Source of the DNA: Nonomuraea sp. MG754425
GTDB taxonomy: Bacteria; Actinomycetota; Actinomycetes; Streptosporangiales; Streptosporangiaceae
Direction: 5' to 3'
DNA length: 64,000 nucleotides
Assembly (NCBI RefSeq): GCF_021699195.1
Contig: NZ_SSXE01000026.1
Coordinates: 1 to 64,000, forward strand
Shown: positions 39,270 to 49,543 of the stretch, in pieces
Position numbering within the stretch: position 1 is the first letter of the stretch
How the letters are laid out: every line of letters begins with the position of its first letter
Made by a program: the position numbers and the translations under genes
Notes under the pieces: model-generated
The model's database searches: none
Told to the model about the DNA's origin: nothing
The model's input: only the letters and a program-made list of their open reading frames with translations

Positions 39270-39350
39270 GAAATTTCACCACTAAGTTGCATCTCCGGAT
39301 CGCTGTCGGGAAGATTCATTTCCTGCGGTGAAACCGGCGAAGGGGGAACA

Positions 39351-40972
<1,622 letters not shown>

Positions 40973-40976
<4 letters not shown>

Positions 40977-41323
40977 TGTACCGCCTCATCGCGGACGTCG
41001 CGATGGTGGCGCACTTCGCCTTCCTCGCCTACTTGGTCGTGGGTGGATTCCTCGCCTGGCGCTGGAGGCGTACTATCTGGGCGCACCTCGCCGCCGTCGC
41101 CTGGGGCCTGCTCTCGGTGACGATCGGCGTCGAGTGCCCCCTCACCCTCCTGGAGGACTGGGGGCGCCGGCACGCCGGAGAGGCGGGGTTGCCCGCCAGC
41201 GGCTTCATCGACCACTACATCGAGGGCGTGATCTATCCGGAGGAGTACACGAACTTGGTGCGACTGGGAGTCGCCGTTCTCGTTCTGTTCTCTTATGCCG
41301 GGTACCTTCTCCGTCGTCAGTGA
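40973..41323 (+). CDS. DUF2784 membrane protein
   Basis: A 115-116-residue protein (ATG 40973 or 40976, overlapping the protease stop). Three helices: ADVAMVAHFAFLAYLVVGGFLAW, IWAHLAAVAWGLLSVTIG and LVRLGVAVLVLFSYAGYLL. The DUF2784 motif VECPLTLLEDWGRRHAGEAGLPASGFIDHYIEGVIYPE is complete. Function unknown. Coupling to the subtilase may be only positional. Confidence 0.9.
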
Positions 41324-41358
41324 CTGCCAAGTGGTCTGTACCAATTAAGGTAGGACTC

Positions 41359-42789
41359 GTGACTCGTCGCGCGAAAATCGTCTGCACTCTAGGCCCCGCC
41401 ACATCCTCCAAGGAACGTCTCCGCGAGCTGATCGCCGCGGGCATGGACGTGGCACGGTTCAACCTCAGCCATGGCAATCACGACCTGCACAGAGAGGTTT
41501 ACGACCGGGTCAGGGAGGTGGCGGCCGACCTCGGCCGCGGCGTAGGCGTCCTCGCCGACCTGCAGGGCCCGAAGATCCGCGTCGGCACGTTCGAGGAAGG
41601 GCCCGTCCGGCTGGGCTTCGGCGACGTCTTCACCATCACCGGCGAAGACGTGCCCGGCGACCGCGAGCAGGTCTCCACCACCTACAAGGGCCTCCCGAAG
41701 GACGTCCGCTCCGGTGACACCATCCTCGTCGACGACGGCCGCCTCGTGCTCGAGGTCACCCGGGTCGACGGCGAGCGCGTCACCACCCGCGTCGTCATCG
41801 GCGGCATGATCTCCGACAACAAGGGCCTCAACCTGCCGGGCGTCAACGTCAGCGCCCCCGCGCTCACCGACAAGGACGAGGCCGACCTGCGCTGGGCCCT
41901 GCGCACCGGCTGCGACATGATCGCCCTGTCGTTCGTCCGCCGCCCGTCCGACGCCGACGTGGTGCGCAACATCATGGAGCAGGAGGCCGTCCGCCTCCCG
42001 CTGCTCGCCAAGATCGAGAAGCCGCAGGCCGTCGACCGCCTCCCCGAGATCGTCGACGCCTTCGACGGCATCATGGTCGCCCGCGGCGACCTCGGCGTGG
42101 AGCTGCCGCTGGAGCAGGTCCCGATCGTGCAGCGGCGCATCATCGAGCTCTGCCGCGAGAAGGCCCACCCGGTCATCGTCGCCACCCAGATGCTCGACTC
42201 GATGATGAACTCGCCGCGCCCCACCCGCGCCGAGACCTCCGACGTGGCCTACGCCGTCATGGACGGCGCCGACGCGATCATGTTGTCCGGCGAGACCTCG
42301 GTCGGCAACTACCCGATCGAATCCGTCTCCACCATGGACCGCATCGCCTGCGCCGCGGAGAAGTCCTATCTGCAGGCCACCCACACGCTGGAGCGCATGC
42401 CCGAGACCACCGGCGGCGCCATCGCCCGCGCCGCGGCCGAGGTCGGGGCCATCGTGGGGGCCAAGGCGCTGGTGGCGTTCACGATGTCGGGGGAGACGGC
42501 GCGCCGGCTGGCCCGCTACCGCTCGCCGATCCCGCTGCTCGCCTTCACCTCCTCGCCGCACGTGCGCGGGCAGCTCTCGCTGACCTGGGGGGTGGAGACC
42601 TTCCACGTGCCGTTCGTGCACCACACCGACGACATGGTGCGGCAGGTGGAGGCGTCGCTGCTGTCCCTGGGGCGGCTGGAGAAGGGCGACAAGGTCGTCA
42701 TCGTGGCCGGCTCGCCTCCCGGCACCCACGGCTCCACCAACGCGTTGCGCGTCCACACGATCGGATCGGCGGTCTCGCACGCGCAGTGA
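41359..42789 (+). CDS. pyk: Pyruvate kinase
   Basis: A 476-residue glycolytic enzyme making ATP and pyruvate from phosphoenolpyruvate and ADP. TRRAKIVCTLGPATSS, FNLSHGNHDLHREV, ADLQGPKIRVG, LPLLAKIEKPQAVD (catalytic Lys), MVARGDLGVELPLEQVP (metal Glu/Asp), ATQMLDSMMNSPRPTRAETSDVAYAVMDGADAIMLSGETSVG and a C-terminal allosteric domain are present. GTG 41359 is preferred, with AAGGTAGGA upstream, over a longer frame that overlaps the DUF2784 gene. A strong hairpin follows. Confidence 0.97.
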   Translation: MTRRAKIVCTLGPATSSKERLRELIAAGMDVARFNLSHGNHDLHREVYDRVREVAADLGRGVGVLADLQGPKIRVGTFEEGPVRLGFGDVFTITGEDVPGDREQVSTTYKGLPKDVRSGDTILVDDGRLVLEVTRVDGERVTTRVVIGGMISDNKGLNLPGVNVSAPALTDKDEADLRWALRTGCDMIALSFVRRPSDADVVRNIMEQEAVRLPLLAKIEKPQAVDRLPEIVDAFDGIMVARGDLGVELPLEQVPIVQRRIIELCREKAHPVIVATQMLDSMMNSPRPTRAETSDVAYAVMDGADAIMLSGETSVGNYPIESVSTMDRIACAAEKSYLQATHTLERMPETTGGAIARAAAEVGAIVGAKALVAFTMSGETARRLARYRSPIPLLAFTSSPHVRGQLSLTWGVETFHVPFVHHTDDMVRQVEASLLSLGRLEKGDKVVIVAGSPPGTHGSTNALRVHTIGSAVSHAQ

Positions 42790-42810
42790 CGTCCTCCGGG
42801 CCGTCATGTC

Positions 42811-42846
42811 GAAGGCCACCCGTCCGCGTTGCGGCGGGTGGCCTTC
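42811..42846. terminator. Bidirectional terminator between pyk and dapD
   Basis: GAAGGCCACCCG and CGGGTGGCCTTC form a perfect 12-bp stem around a 12-base loop, between the stops of convergent genes. Confidence 0.85.
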
Positions 42847-42871
42847 GGCGTGATCGGGCCGGTGCGCCTCG

Positions 42872-43837
42872 TCAGTCGTTGGCGTGCAGCGCGGCGTTCA
42901 GCTCGATGCCGCCGCCCTTGCGCGGCAGGGCCTCCACCGCGCCCGACTGCGAGTTGCGCCTGAGCAGGATGCCGTCGGAGCCCGACAGCTCGGCGGCCTT
43001 GACGACCGTGCCGTCCGGCAGCGTGACCCGGGTGCCCGCCGTGACGTACAGGCCGGCCTCCACCACGCAGTCGTCGCCGAGCGAGATGCCCACGCCCGAG
43101 TTGGCGCCCAGCAGGCAGCGCTCGCCGACCGAGATGACGTGCTTGCCGCCGCCCGACAGCGTGCCCATGATCGAGGCGCCGCCGCCCACGTCGGAGCCGT
43201 CGCCGACGACCACGCCGGCCGAGATCCGGCCCTCGACCATCGAGCTGCCCAGCGTGCCGGCGTTGTAGTTCACGAAGCCCTCGTGCATGACCGTGGTGCC
43301 ACTGGCCAGGTGGGCGCCCAGCCGGACCCGGTCGGCGTCGGCGATCCGGACCCCCGAGGGCAATACGTAGTCGACCATCCGCGGGAACTTGTCGACCCCG
43401 TGCACCGTCACCGTGCCCCTGGCCCGCAGGCGCAGCCGGGTGCGCTCGAAGTCGGGCACCGGGCACGGGCCGTGGCTGGTCCACACCACGTTGGCCAGCA
43501 GGCCGAAGATGCCGTCGAGGTTGACGCCGTGCGGCTGGACCAGGCGGGCCGACAGCAGGTGGAGGCGCAGGTAGACGTCGTGCGCGTCCACGGGAGCCTC
43601 GGAGAGCTTGGCGATGCCGGTGCGCACGGCCACCACCTCCACGCCGCGCGCCGCGTCGGGGCCGGTCAGCTCGGCCAGTTCCCCGGCCTCACCGGCGGAG
43701 AGCCGCTGCGTGCCCGAGAGGGGCGCGTCGCCCAGTTCGGGCGCGGGGAACCAGGTGTCGAGTACGGTGCCGTCGGCGGCGATGGTGGCGAGGCCGGTGC
43801 CGAACGCGCCGGTCGAGATGGGATCGATAGCAGTCAC
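42872..43837 (-). CDS. dapD: 2,3,4,5-tetrahydropyridine-2,6-dicarboxylate N-succinyltransferase
   Basis: About 321 residues from GTG 43837; the frame continues to 43882. TATTTT seven bases before GTG 43837 suggests a leaderless start there, and the N-terminus [35 protein letters not shown] resembles actinobacterial DapD. The C-terminal left-handed beta-helix is clear: [78 protein letters not shown]. The enzyme succinylates tetrahydrodipicolinate in lysine/meso-diaminopimelate synthesis, needed for peptidoglycan. It is a separate unit in this window. Confidence 0.93.
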   Translation of the reverse strand: MTAIDPISTGAFGTGLATIAADGTVLDTWFPAPELGDAPLSGTQRLSAGEAGELAELTGPDAARGVEVVAVRTGIAKLSEAPVDAHDVYLRLHLLSARLVQPHGVNLDGIFGLLANVVWTSHGPCPVPDFERTRLRLRARGTVTVHGVDKFPRMVDYVLPSGVRIADADRVRLGAHLASGTTVMHEGFVNYNAGTLGSSMVEGRISAGVVVGDGSDVGGGASIMGTLSGGGKHVISVGERCLLGANSGVGISLGDDCVVEAGLYVTAGTRVTLPDGTVVKAAELSGSDGILLRRNSQSGAVEALPRKGGGIELNAALHAND

Positions 43838-43844
43838 GGCCCCA

Positions 43845-43850
43845 AAAATA
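43845..43850 (-). promoter_or_regulatory. -10 box (TATTTT) of dapD
   Basis: On the minus strand TATTTT, seven bases (TGGGGCC), then GTG 43837. The GGGG could also serve as a weak ribosome site, so leadered and leaderless readings are both possible. Confidence 0.5.
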
Positions 43851-43905
43851 CCGTTTCCGAGGTCGGTCCAGCTCATCAGCACGCCCGGCCGGCCGCCCGG
43901 GAGCC

Positions 43906-44328
43906 TCAGCCCAGAGCCCCCAGATCGGCCGAGAGCCAGTGCTCGGGACGCATCCTGAACGTCACGAGCACGTTGAGGTCGGAGCCCTGCACGTAGCCGG
44001 ACACGGCGTCGGGCGGCAGGTAACGGGCCGCGATGCGGGTCAGGTCGTCGAGCGTCGTCGGCCCCGAGGACACCACCGGGCCCTCCACCGACACGTACCG
44101 GTAGGTCGGGCTGTCGCGCTGCACCAGGATCGAGAAGCGGCCCGCCTTGGCGACCAGCCGGGCCTTGTGCGAGTCGCCGTCCGTCAGGAACCGGAGGTCG
44201 CCGCCGGGGAGGTAGTCGTACCAGACCGGTACGGTCAGCGGGGCGCGGCCCTCGCCCGCCTCCACCGCCAGGCTCGCGATGTGTGCCTCCGCCAGGAACG
44301 CCTCCCGCGCCGCCATGCTCAACGGCAT
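43906..44328 (-). CDS. Pyridoxamine 5'-phosphate oxidase-family (F420/FMN split-barrel) protein
   Basis: A 140-residue split beta-barrel protein. [55 protein letters not shown] followed by [21 protein letters not shown] is the usual order of PPOX-class proteins, with HKARL and the YRYVSVEG strand as cofactor-contact regions. Members use FMN or F420 for oxidoreduction or heme-type binding; the class cannot be fixed from sequence alone. ATG 44328 has GGTGGGG upstream. It lies between LysR and dapD on the same strand and no shared pathway is obvious. Confidence 0.85.
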   Translation of the reverse strand: MPLSMAAREAFLAEAHIASLAVEAGEGRAPLTVPVWYDYLPGGDLRFLTDGDSHKARLVAKAGRFSILVQRDSPTYRYVSVEGPVVSSGPTTLDDLTRIAARYLPPDAVSGYVQGSDLNVLVTFRMRPEHWLSADLGALG

Positions 44329-44362
44329 AGCCCCACCCCCGTATTCATCGATCTTGAAACGG

Positions 44363-45223
44363 CTATTCCCGGTGGGAGCGATCCCGAAAAGTCCCGGCCC
44401 CGACCGATACGCGGGCCGCGACCTCGGCCGCCGTCCGCACGAACGCCGCCAGCGCCCGCGACCGCGTTCCCTCCGGCCAGGCCAGCAGCACGGTCGTCGG
44501 CGTCCCGTCGAGCACCGGCACGCACACCAGGTCGCGCCGCACCTGCTCGCGCACCGACTCGGGCGCCACCACGACCACCCGCCCGAGGGCGGCGAGCTGC
44601 ATCAGCGTCGCCGGGTCGGTCACCTCGGGGTGGGCCCGCGGCCAGCGCGGCGTCGGATCGGCGTCGAGGTCGGCCAGCCGGACGTGCTCCCGCCCGGCCA
44701 GCGGGTGCCGGGACGTCATGACCGCCACGCCGGCCTCCACCCGCAGCGGCTCGGTGTCGAACCCCGTCAGGTCCTCGTACGGGCTGTGCAGGAACGCCAC
44801 GTCCGCCGTGCCGTCACGGACGAGCCGGGCCCGCTCGGCCACCCCGCACAGCGCCAGTTCCACCGCCACCGCGTCGGGGTGCGTCCGGTAGGCGGCCAGG
44901 ACGTCCGGCAGCAGCCCGCCGTCGCCGCCGGGCTTGAGCGCCAGCACCAGCCGTGGCTCGGCCAGGCCCGCCCGCCGTGTGCGGGCCGTCGCCGCGGTCA
45001 CCGCGCCGAGGATCTTGGCGGCCTCCCTGGCCAGCACCTCGCCCGCCGGGGTCAGCGACACCCCGCGGCTGGAGCGCTCGAACAGCCGCACCCCGAGCCG
45101 CCGCTCCAGTTGCTGAATCGCCCTGGACAGCGGCGGCTGCGCGATGCCCAGCCGCCGCGCCGCCCGCCCGAAGTTCAGCTCCTCCGCGACGGCCGTGAAG
45201 TAGGTCAGCTCGCGCGTCTCCAT
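44363..45223 (-). CDS. LysR-family transcriptional regulator
   Basis: A 286-residue protein from ATG 45223. The N-terminal winged helix-turn-helix is METRELTYFTAVAEELNFGRAARRLGIAQPPLSRAIQQLERRLGVRLFERSSRGVSLTPAGEVL. The effector-binding domain follows (~90-286), with PSKPGGD-like LVLALKPGGDGGLLPDVLAAY. It is divergent from the SDR gene. A T-N11-A box overlaps its own start codon, so autoregulation with control of the SDR gene is likely. Upstream in-frame codons to 45301 lie in the SDR start region and are not used here. Confidence 0.93.
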   Translation of the reverse strand: METRELTYFTAVAEELNFGRAARRLGIAQPPLSRAIQQLERRLGVRLFERSSRGVSLTPAGEVLAREAAKILGAVTAATARTRRAGLAEPRLVLALKPGGDGGLLPDVLAAYRTHPDAVAVELALCGVAERARLVRDGTADVAFLHSPYEDLTGFDTEPLRVEAGVAVMTSRHPLAGREHVRLADLDADPTPRWPRAHPEVTDPATLMQLAALGRVVVVAPESVREQVRRDLVCVPVLDGTPTTVLLAWPEGTRSRALAAFVRTAAEVAARVSVGAGTFRDRSHRE

Positions 45224-45238
45224 ACCGTCAGGGTATGG
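45220..45238. promoter_or_regulatory. LysR-type operator (ATAC-N7-GTAT)
   Basis: CCATACC-GTCAG-GGTATGG is a perfect 7-bp inverted repeat containing ATAC-N7-GTAT, with T and A exactly 11 bases apart, the classical LysR box. It covers the start codon of the LysR gene and is 57 bases before the SDR start at 45295. Confidence 0.75.
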
Positions 45239-45294
45239 CCCGCGACCCATCCGGTGTTGGCCCGGCGGCCGGGGTCGATGGTGTGCTTCCAGGC

Positions 45295-46032
45295 ATGACA
45301 CAGACCACCACCGCCCTGGTGACCGGGGCGAACAAGGGCATCGGATACGCGGTCGCCGCCGGGCTCGCGGCCAGGGGCCTGGCCGTCGTGCTCGGCTCCC
45401 GGGACCGCGACCGCGGCGAGCGGGCCGCCGCCCGCCTGCGTGCCGAGCTGGCCGGGAAGCCCGAGGTGCGGGCCGTCGTCCTGGACGTCACCGATCCCGC
45501 CACCATCGCGGCCGCCGCCGCCTCACTGGACCGGCTGGACGTGCTCGTCAACAACGCCGGCGTCTCCGGCCCCGTCGGCCTGACGCCCGCCGTCACCCCG
45601 CCGGAGGTCCTGCGCGAGGTCTTCGAGACCAACGTCGTCGGCGTCCTCATGGTCACCAACGCGATGCTGCCGCTGCTCAGACGCTCGCCCGCCGCCCGTA
45701 TCGTGAACGTCTCCAGCGGCGTCGGCTCCCTGCGCCACCACACCGACCCGGCCCACTACCTGGCGGCCCTGCCGGCCTCCGCGACGTACCCGCCCTCCAA
45801 GACCGCCCTCAACTCCCTGACCGTCCAGTACGCCAAGGAGCTGCGCGCGGACGGCATCCTCGTCAACGCGGCGGCCCCCGGAGCCTGCGCCACCGACTTC
45901 ACCAAGGACCTGCCTTTCGCCATCACGCGTACGGCGGCCGACGGGGCGGCCGTCATCGTCCGCCTGGCCACGCTGGGACCCGACGGGCCGACGGGCGGTT
46001 TCCATGATGACGAGGGGCCGGTGCCCTGGTAG
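45295..46032 (+). CDS. Short-chain dehydrogenase/reductase
   Basis: A 245-residue Rossmann oxidoreductase from ATG 45295 (MTQTTTALVTGANKGIGYAVA). TGANKGIG is the NAD(P) loop, LDVLVNNAGVSGP the NNAG motif, VNVSSGVGSL carries the catalytic Ser, and ATYPPSKTALNSLTVQYAKELR holds Tyr-x3-Lys (TYPPSK). Similar to actinobacterial proteins annotated as NAD(P)-dependent carbonyl reductases. Substrate not known. Divergent from LysR. The gene ends 68 bases before the tRNA gene on the opposite strand. Confidence 0.92.
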   Translation: MTQTTTALVTGANKGIGYAVAAGLAARGLAVVLGSRDRDRGERAAARLRAELAGKPEVRAVVLDVTDPATIAAAAASLDRLDVLVNNAGVSGPVGLTPAVTPPEVLREVFETNVVGVLMVTNAMLPLLRRSPAARIVNVSSGVGSLRHHTDPAHYLAALPASATYPPSKTALNSLTVQYAKELRADGILVNAAAPGACATDFTKDLPFAITRTAADGAAVIVRLATLGPDGPTGGFHDDEGPVPW

Positions 46033-46099
46033 CAAGGGGTGATGAGCAGGGTTTCGGCCCTGCGCGCCGCACGCGATGGAGCCGACCGGTGGGGCATGA

Positions 46100-46185
46100 T
46101 GGTGCCGGAAGCGGGATTCGAACCCGCACGCCCTTTCGAGCAGACGCTTTTGAGGCGTCCATGTCTGCCATTCCATCATTCCGGC
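46100..46185 (-). tRNA. tRNA-Leu (anticodon CAA)
   Basis: Minus strand 86 nt including an encoded CCA. Acceptor GCCGGAA pairs with TTCCGGC. The D arm has the GGC-type loop (ATGGAATGGCAGACAT). Anticodon stem GACGC/GCGTC encloses CTCAAAA, giving CAA (reads UUG). A long variable arm TGCTCGAAAGGGCGT marks a class II tRNA, and the T arm GCGGGTTCGAATCCCGC is standard. Leu is assigned by anticodon and class. Confidence 0.96.
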
Positions 46186-46257
46186 TGGAATATCCGGACT
46201 TGTCCGGACTGATGCTGCAGCCTACCGTCGATCCCGGTCGGTGGAAGGACGCCAGCG

Positions 46258-46287
46258 TGGATCTAATCTACCGGACGTCTGTACTCT
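46258..46287 (+). promoter_or_regulatory. Promoter of the ANTAR regulator gene
   Basis: TGGATC (46258-46263), 18 bases, TACTCT (46282-46287), then seven bases to GTG 46295 with no ribosome site. Suggests a leaderless, housekeeping-type promoter. Confidence 0.6.
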
Positions 46288-46294
46288 TCTGCTC

Positions 46295-46879
46295 GTGAGT
46301 ACGCAGCGGCGAGTAGTGATCGCGGAAGACGAGGCCCTGATCCGCCTCGACCTCAAGGAGATGCTCCAGGAGGACGGCTACGTCGTCGTGGGCGAGGCCG
46401 GTGACGGCGAGCAGGCGATCCGGCTGGCCGCCGACCTGAAGCCCGACCTCGTCATCCTCGACGTGAAGATGCCCGTGCTCGACGGCATCTCGGCGGCCGA
46501 GCGGATCGTGTCCGATCGGATCGCCCCCTGCCTCATCCTGACCGCCTTCTCCCAGCGCGACCTGGTCGAGCGGGCCAGGGACGCGGGGGCGATGGCCTAC
46601 CTGGTCAAGCCGTTCACGAAGGCGGACCTAGTGCCGGCGATCGAGATGGCGGTCAGCAGGCACGAGGAGATGGTGGCGCTGGCGGCGGAGGTGTCCAGCC
46701 TGTCGGAGCGGCTGGAGACCAGGAAGCTGGTGGAGCGGGCCAAGGGGCAGCTCATGACGCAGCACGGCTGGAGCGAGCCGCAGGCGTTCAGGTGGATCCA
46801 GAAGGCGTCGATGGACCGGCGGCTGAGCATGCGCGAGGTTGCCCAGATCGTTATCGACGACGCGGCGGAGCGCTCCTGA
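46295..46879 (+). CDS. ANTAR-domain response regulator (PdtaR/AmiR type)
   Basis: 194 residues from GTG 46295. The receiver domain (1-~120) has the acidic pair in VIAEDEALIRL, phospho-acceptor Asp in LVILDVKMPVLDG, Thr in LILTAFSQ and Lys in YLVKPFTKADL. A helical linker leads to an ANTAR RNA-binding domain (~135-194): SERLETRKLVERAKGQLMTQHGWSEPQAFRWIQKASMDRRLSMREVAQIVI. Such proteins bind paired hairpins in nascent RNA to prevent termination. In mycobacteria PdtaR partners kinase PdtaS; no kinase gene is present here. Target RNAs are unknown. Confidence 0.94.
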   Translation: MSTQRRVVIAEDEALIRLDLKEMLQEDGYVVVGEAGDGEQAIRLAADLKPDLVILDVKMPVLDGISAAERIVSDRIAPCLILTAFSQRDLVERARDAGAMAYLVKPFTKADLVPAIEMAVSRHEEMVALAAEVSSLSERLETRKLVERAKGQLMTQHGWSEPQAFRWIQKASMDRRLSMREVAQIVIDDAAERS

Positions 46880-47131
46880 GCCGTCTCCATCGCCGGCCGG
46901 ACGGTCCGGCCACCCGCATCCTGGCCCGGCAGTATCGGGCCAGGAGGCTCTGATATCCGGCCGTGTCCGTAACTCTGCCGAAACGGGCCATTACTACGGG
47001 TGTTTGGGACATTACAAATCGGCATAAAAGCCGCGTAAGAACTCCCCAACGTCGAGCCGGGCAGGCATGCTGAGCTCGGAAAACCCGGCGAAGAAGATCG
47101 TCTCTTCGCCGTGATTGGGGGAGACTCGTAT
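46880..47131. other. Intergenic region upstream of the first BCAA-binding protein gene
   Basis: 252 bases. The right end carries GGGGGAGA, the ribosome site for 47132. TTACGGACACGGCC and CATTACTACGGGTGTTTGGGACATTACAAATCGGCATAAAAGCC (about 46988-47030) are AT-richer than the surroundings and could hold a promoter (TACAAAT, CATAAAA). TTACTACGGGTGTTTGGGACATTAC begins and ends with similar CATTAC repeats, a possible operator. No gene supported. Confidence 0.4.
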
Positions 47132-48436
47132 ATGAACCGTACTGCTCCGATGGGGCGCATGCTGGCCGTCGCGGCCGCGGCGAGCCTGGCACTGACGGCC
47201 TGTGGCGGTGGTGGCGACACGGCCGAGCAGTCCGCCTCCACCGCGCCGTCCGCCGCGTCCTCCAGCGGGGCCGCCCCGGCCGCGAAGGGCGACGGCACGC
47301 TCACCATTGGCACGGTCCTGCCGCAGACCGGTTCGCTGGCCTTCCTCGGCCCGCCCGAGTTCGCCGGCGTGGACCAGGCCATCAAGGAGATCAACGAGGC
47401 GGGCGGCGTGCTCGGCAAGCCGGTGACCAAGGTGCACACCGACTCCGGCGACACGACCACGAACATCGCCTCGCAGTCGGTGGACAAGCTCATCGCGCAG
47501 GGCGCCGACGCCATCATCGGCGCGGCCTCCTCGTCGGTGTCGGAGTCGATCATCGACAAGGTCACGGGCGCGGGCATCGTGCAGTTCTCGCCGGCCAACA
47601 CCTCCGACAAGTTCACCACCATCCAGGACAACGGCCTGTACTTCCGCACCGCGCCGCCGGACAAGCTGCAGGGACGCGTCCTGGGCGACCTGATCGCGGC
47701 CGACGGCAACGACACCATCGGCATCCTGGCCATGCAGGACTCCTACGGCTCCGGCCTGGCCGACCAGGTCACCAAGACGGCCGAGGCGGCCGGGGCGAGC
47801 GTCGTGGAGCGGGTCGACTACGACCCGAAGGCCGCGGAGTTCTCCGCCGACGTCGCCAAGATCAAGGCGGCGAACCCGAAGGCGGTCGTGCTGATCGGCT
47901 TCGAGGAGGGCGCCAAGGTCGTCGCCGAGCTGGTCAAGCAGGGGCTGACCGCCGACAAGGTCAAGTGGTACATGGTGGACGGCAACATGTCGAACTCCAA
48001 CTACCTGAAGATGCCCAAGGGCACGCTCGCGGGCGTCAAGGGCACCATCCCCGGGGCCGAGGCTCCCGAGGAGTTCAGGGAGAAGCTCAAGAAGCTCAAC
48101 CCGAAGCTCGACGACTTCACCTACGCCGCCGAGTCGTACGACGCCGCGAACCTGATCGCCCTGGCCGCCGAGGCGGCCAAGGACGACAGCGGCGCGTCGA
48201 TCGCGGCCAAGCTGGCCGAGGTCAGCAAGGGCGGCGAGAAGTGCAAGAGCTTCAAGGAGTGCGTCGACCTGCTGAAGGACGGCAAGGACATCGACTACGA
48301 CGGGATCAGCGGGCCCGTCGAGTTCGACGACAACGGTGACCCGGCGGTGGCGACGATCGGCGTCTACCAGTACGGGGACGACAACAAGTACCCCACCAAG
48401 GCGCTGGAGTACCGGACCGGCAAGATCGAGGGCTGA
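47132..48436 (+). CDS. Branched-chain amino acid ABC transporter substrate-binding lipoprotein (copy 1)
   Basis: 434 residues from ATG 47132, with GGGGGAG upstream. Signal peptide ends in LTAC (lipobox), then Ser/Ala linker, then a type I periplasmic-binding fold: LTIGTVLPQTGSLAFLGPPEFAGVDQAIKEINEAGGVLGKPV, ADAIIGAASSSVSESI, TIGILAMQDSYGSGLADQV, VVERVDYDPKAAEFSADVAKIKA, WYMVDGNMSNSNYLKM and a Cys pair KCKSFKEC. Anchored outside the membrane, delivering ligand to a Liv-type permease. It is very similar along its length to the protein at 49544. The permease operon is 3-8 kb downstream on the other strand. Confidence 0.93.
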   Translation: MNRTAPMGRMLAVAAAASLALTACGGGGDTAEQSASTAPSAASSSGAAPAAKGDGTLTIGTVLPQTGSLAFLGPPEFAGVDQAIKEINEAGGVLGKPVTKVHTDSGDTTTNIASQSVDKLIAQGADAIIGAASSSVSESIIDKVTGAGIVQFSPANTSDKFTTIQDNGLYFRTAPPDKLQGRVLGDLIAADGNDTIGILAMQDSYGSGLADQVTKTAEAAGASVVERVDYDPKAAEFSADVAKIKAANPKAVVLIGFEEGAKVVAELVKQGLTADKVKWYMVDGNMSNSNYLKMPKGTLAGVKGTIPGAEAPEEFREKLKKLNPKLDDFTYAAESYDAANLIALAAEAAKDDSGASIAAKLAEVSKGGEKCKSFKECVDLLKDGKDIDYDGISGPVEFDDNGDPAVATIGVYQYGDDNKYPTKALEYRTGKIEG

Positions 48437-48443
48437 GGACCGC

Positions 48444-48483
48444 GCCGGGCGCCCTCCCTGTCCTTCCGGGGAGGGCGCCCGGC
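48444..48483. terminator. Terminator after binding-protein copy 1
   Basis: GCCGGGCGCCCTCCC and GGGAGGGCGCCCGGC form a perfect 15-bp stem with a 10-base loop, between convergent genes ending at 48436 and 48490. Confidence 0.9.
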
Positions 48484-48489
48484 CCGTGT

Positions 48490-49353
48490 TCACCCGCCGA
48501 GGTGGCAGGCGCGCTGGGCGTAGCGCAGGAAGCGGTCCTGGAGGGGCTTGGGCGGTGTGACGATCACCACGCGCTCCTCGCCCCCGTCCACCGAGGCCCG
48601 CACCGGGAACAGGAACGCCTTCTTGGCCTCCGCGAACCCGTGCCCCGAACAGATGCCGGGGCTGAGCTCGATCGGCGCCTCCAGCCGTGATTCCCCCGCC
48701 CGCAGCGTGCCCAGGGGCCGGGTCCTGGGGGTGACGATGTAGTGCGTGGTGCCGCCCATGTCGTTGACCGTGACCACGCCAGGCCCGCGCCGCGTGAGCA
48801 CGAGGCTGCCGCGGATGACCAGGTCCGACTCCGGCCCCGCCTCCGTCCACTCGGTCCCGAACGCGATGTCGGCGCGCTGCGTGACGAGGTGGGCCGCGCA
48901 CTCGTCGCGCAGCAGCCTGGTCAGCAGCGGATCGGGGTGCGGCACCGTGAAGACCACCTTGCGGGGCTGCTCGGAGCCGGTCCGCACGTGGGCCACGACG
49001 GTCGCGGGCCGCACCGGGGGCAGGCCGTCGGGGGAGCAGTTGGCGGCGCCGTAGACGAGGGGCAGGTCCGTACGCTCGGTCTTCCTGATGACGGCGTCGG
49101 CCCGCGCGGGCGGCAACGTTTTGAAGGACGGCGTGACAAGCTGGATGTCGGCGAAATAAACCGGTGTTTCGCCGGTATTTCGGACAGCGACTTGAAGCGC
49201 GTGCACCGCCTCATCGGAGCGATATTGGGCCAGCGAGACGGAAACCCCGGCGGGCGGGGAGGTGGGCGGAGGTGCCGCCGGTGCCGCCGGTCCGGGAGAA
49301 CCGCAACCGGCGACGATCACGGCCATCGCGAAGATGAGCGTTTTGCGCTTCAC
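48490..49353 (-). CDS. Predicted lipoprotein of unknown function
   Basis: 287 residues from GTG 49353 (VKRKTLIFAMAVIVAGCGSPG): a short signal peptide with lipobox VAGC. The mature part has a Pro/Ala linker and a beta-rich body: GVSVSLAQYRSDEAVHALQVAVRNTGETPVYFADIQLV, GAANCSPDGLPPVRPATVVAHVRTG and SPGICSGHGFAEAKKAFLF, with four Cys that may pair. The frame runs to 49716 but the extra N-terminus is antisense to the next gene. It lies reversed between the two near-identical binding proteins. No family recognised. Confidence 0.75.
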   Translation of the reverse strand: MKRKTLIFAMAVIVAGCGSPGPAAPAAPPPTSPPAGVSVSLAQYRSDEAVHALQVAVRNTGETPVYFADIQLVTPSFKTLPPARADAVIRKTERTDLPLVYGAANCSPDGLPPVRPATVVAHVRTGSEQPRKVVFTVPHPDPLLTRLLRDECAAHLVTQRADIAFGTEWTEAGPESDLVIRGSLVLTRRGPGVVTVNDMGGTTHYIVTPRTRPLGTLRAGESRLEAPIELSPGICSGHGFAEAKKAFLFPVRASVDGGEERVVIVTPPKPLQDRFLRYAQRACHLGG

Positions 49354-49543
49354 CCGTCGCACATTAAGCGCCCGTGCGCAGCTCTCGTAAGTTGAGGAGT
49401 GATTACGACTCCGCATCCAAGTGCCGACAGTTCTCCAGCGGATCTGGTTGGAGCAGGCGGCAATTTTGTACGTTTCCGTCATTCGATCGGGAACGCTCGG
49501 CGGTGCTGAGGATCCCGGTGCCTGGAATCGGAGGAGACACTTC

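Noticed and set aside
46089-46298. Small plus-strand frame reading GAGSGIRTRTPFR...
   Set aside because: It runs through the antisense of tRNA-Leu; such GIRTRTP-like proteins are well-known false predictions. The minus-strand frame at 45953-46171 reading RVRIPLPAP is the same artefact.
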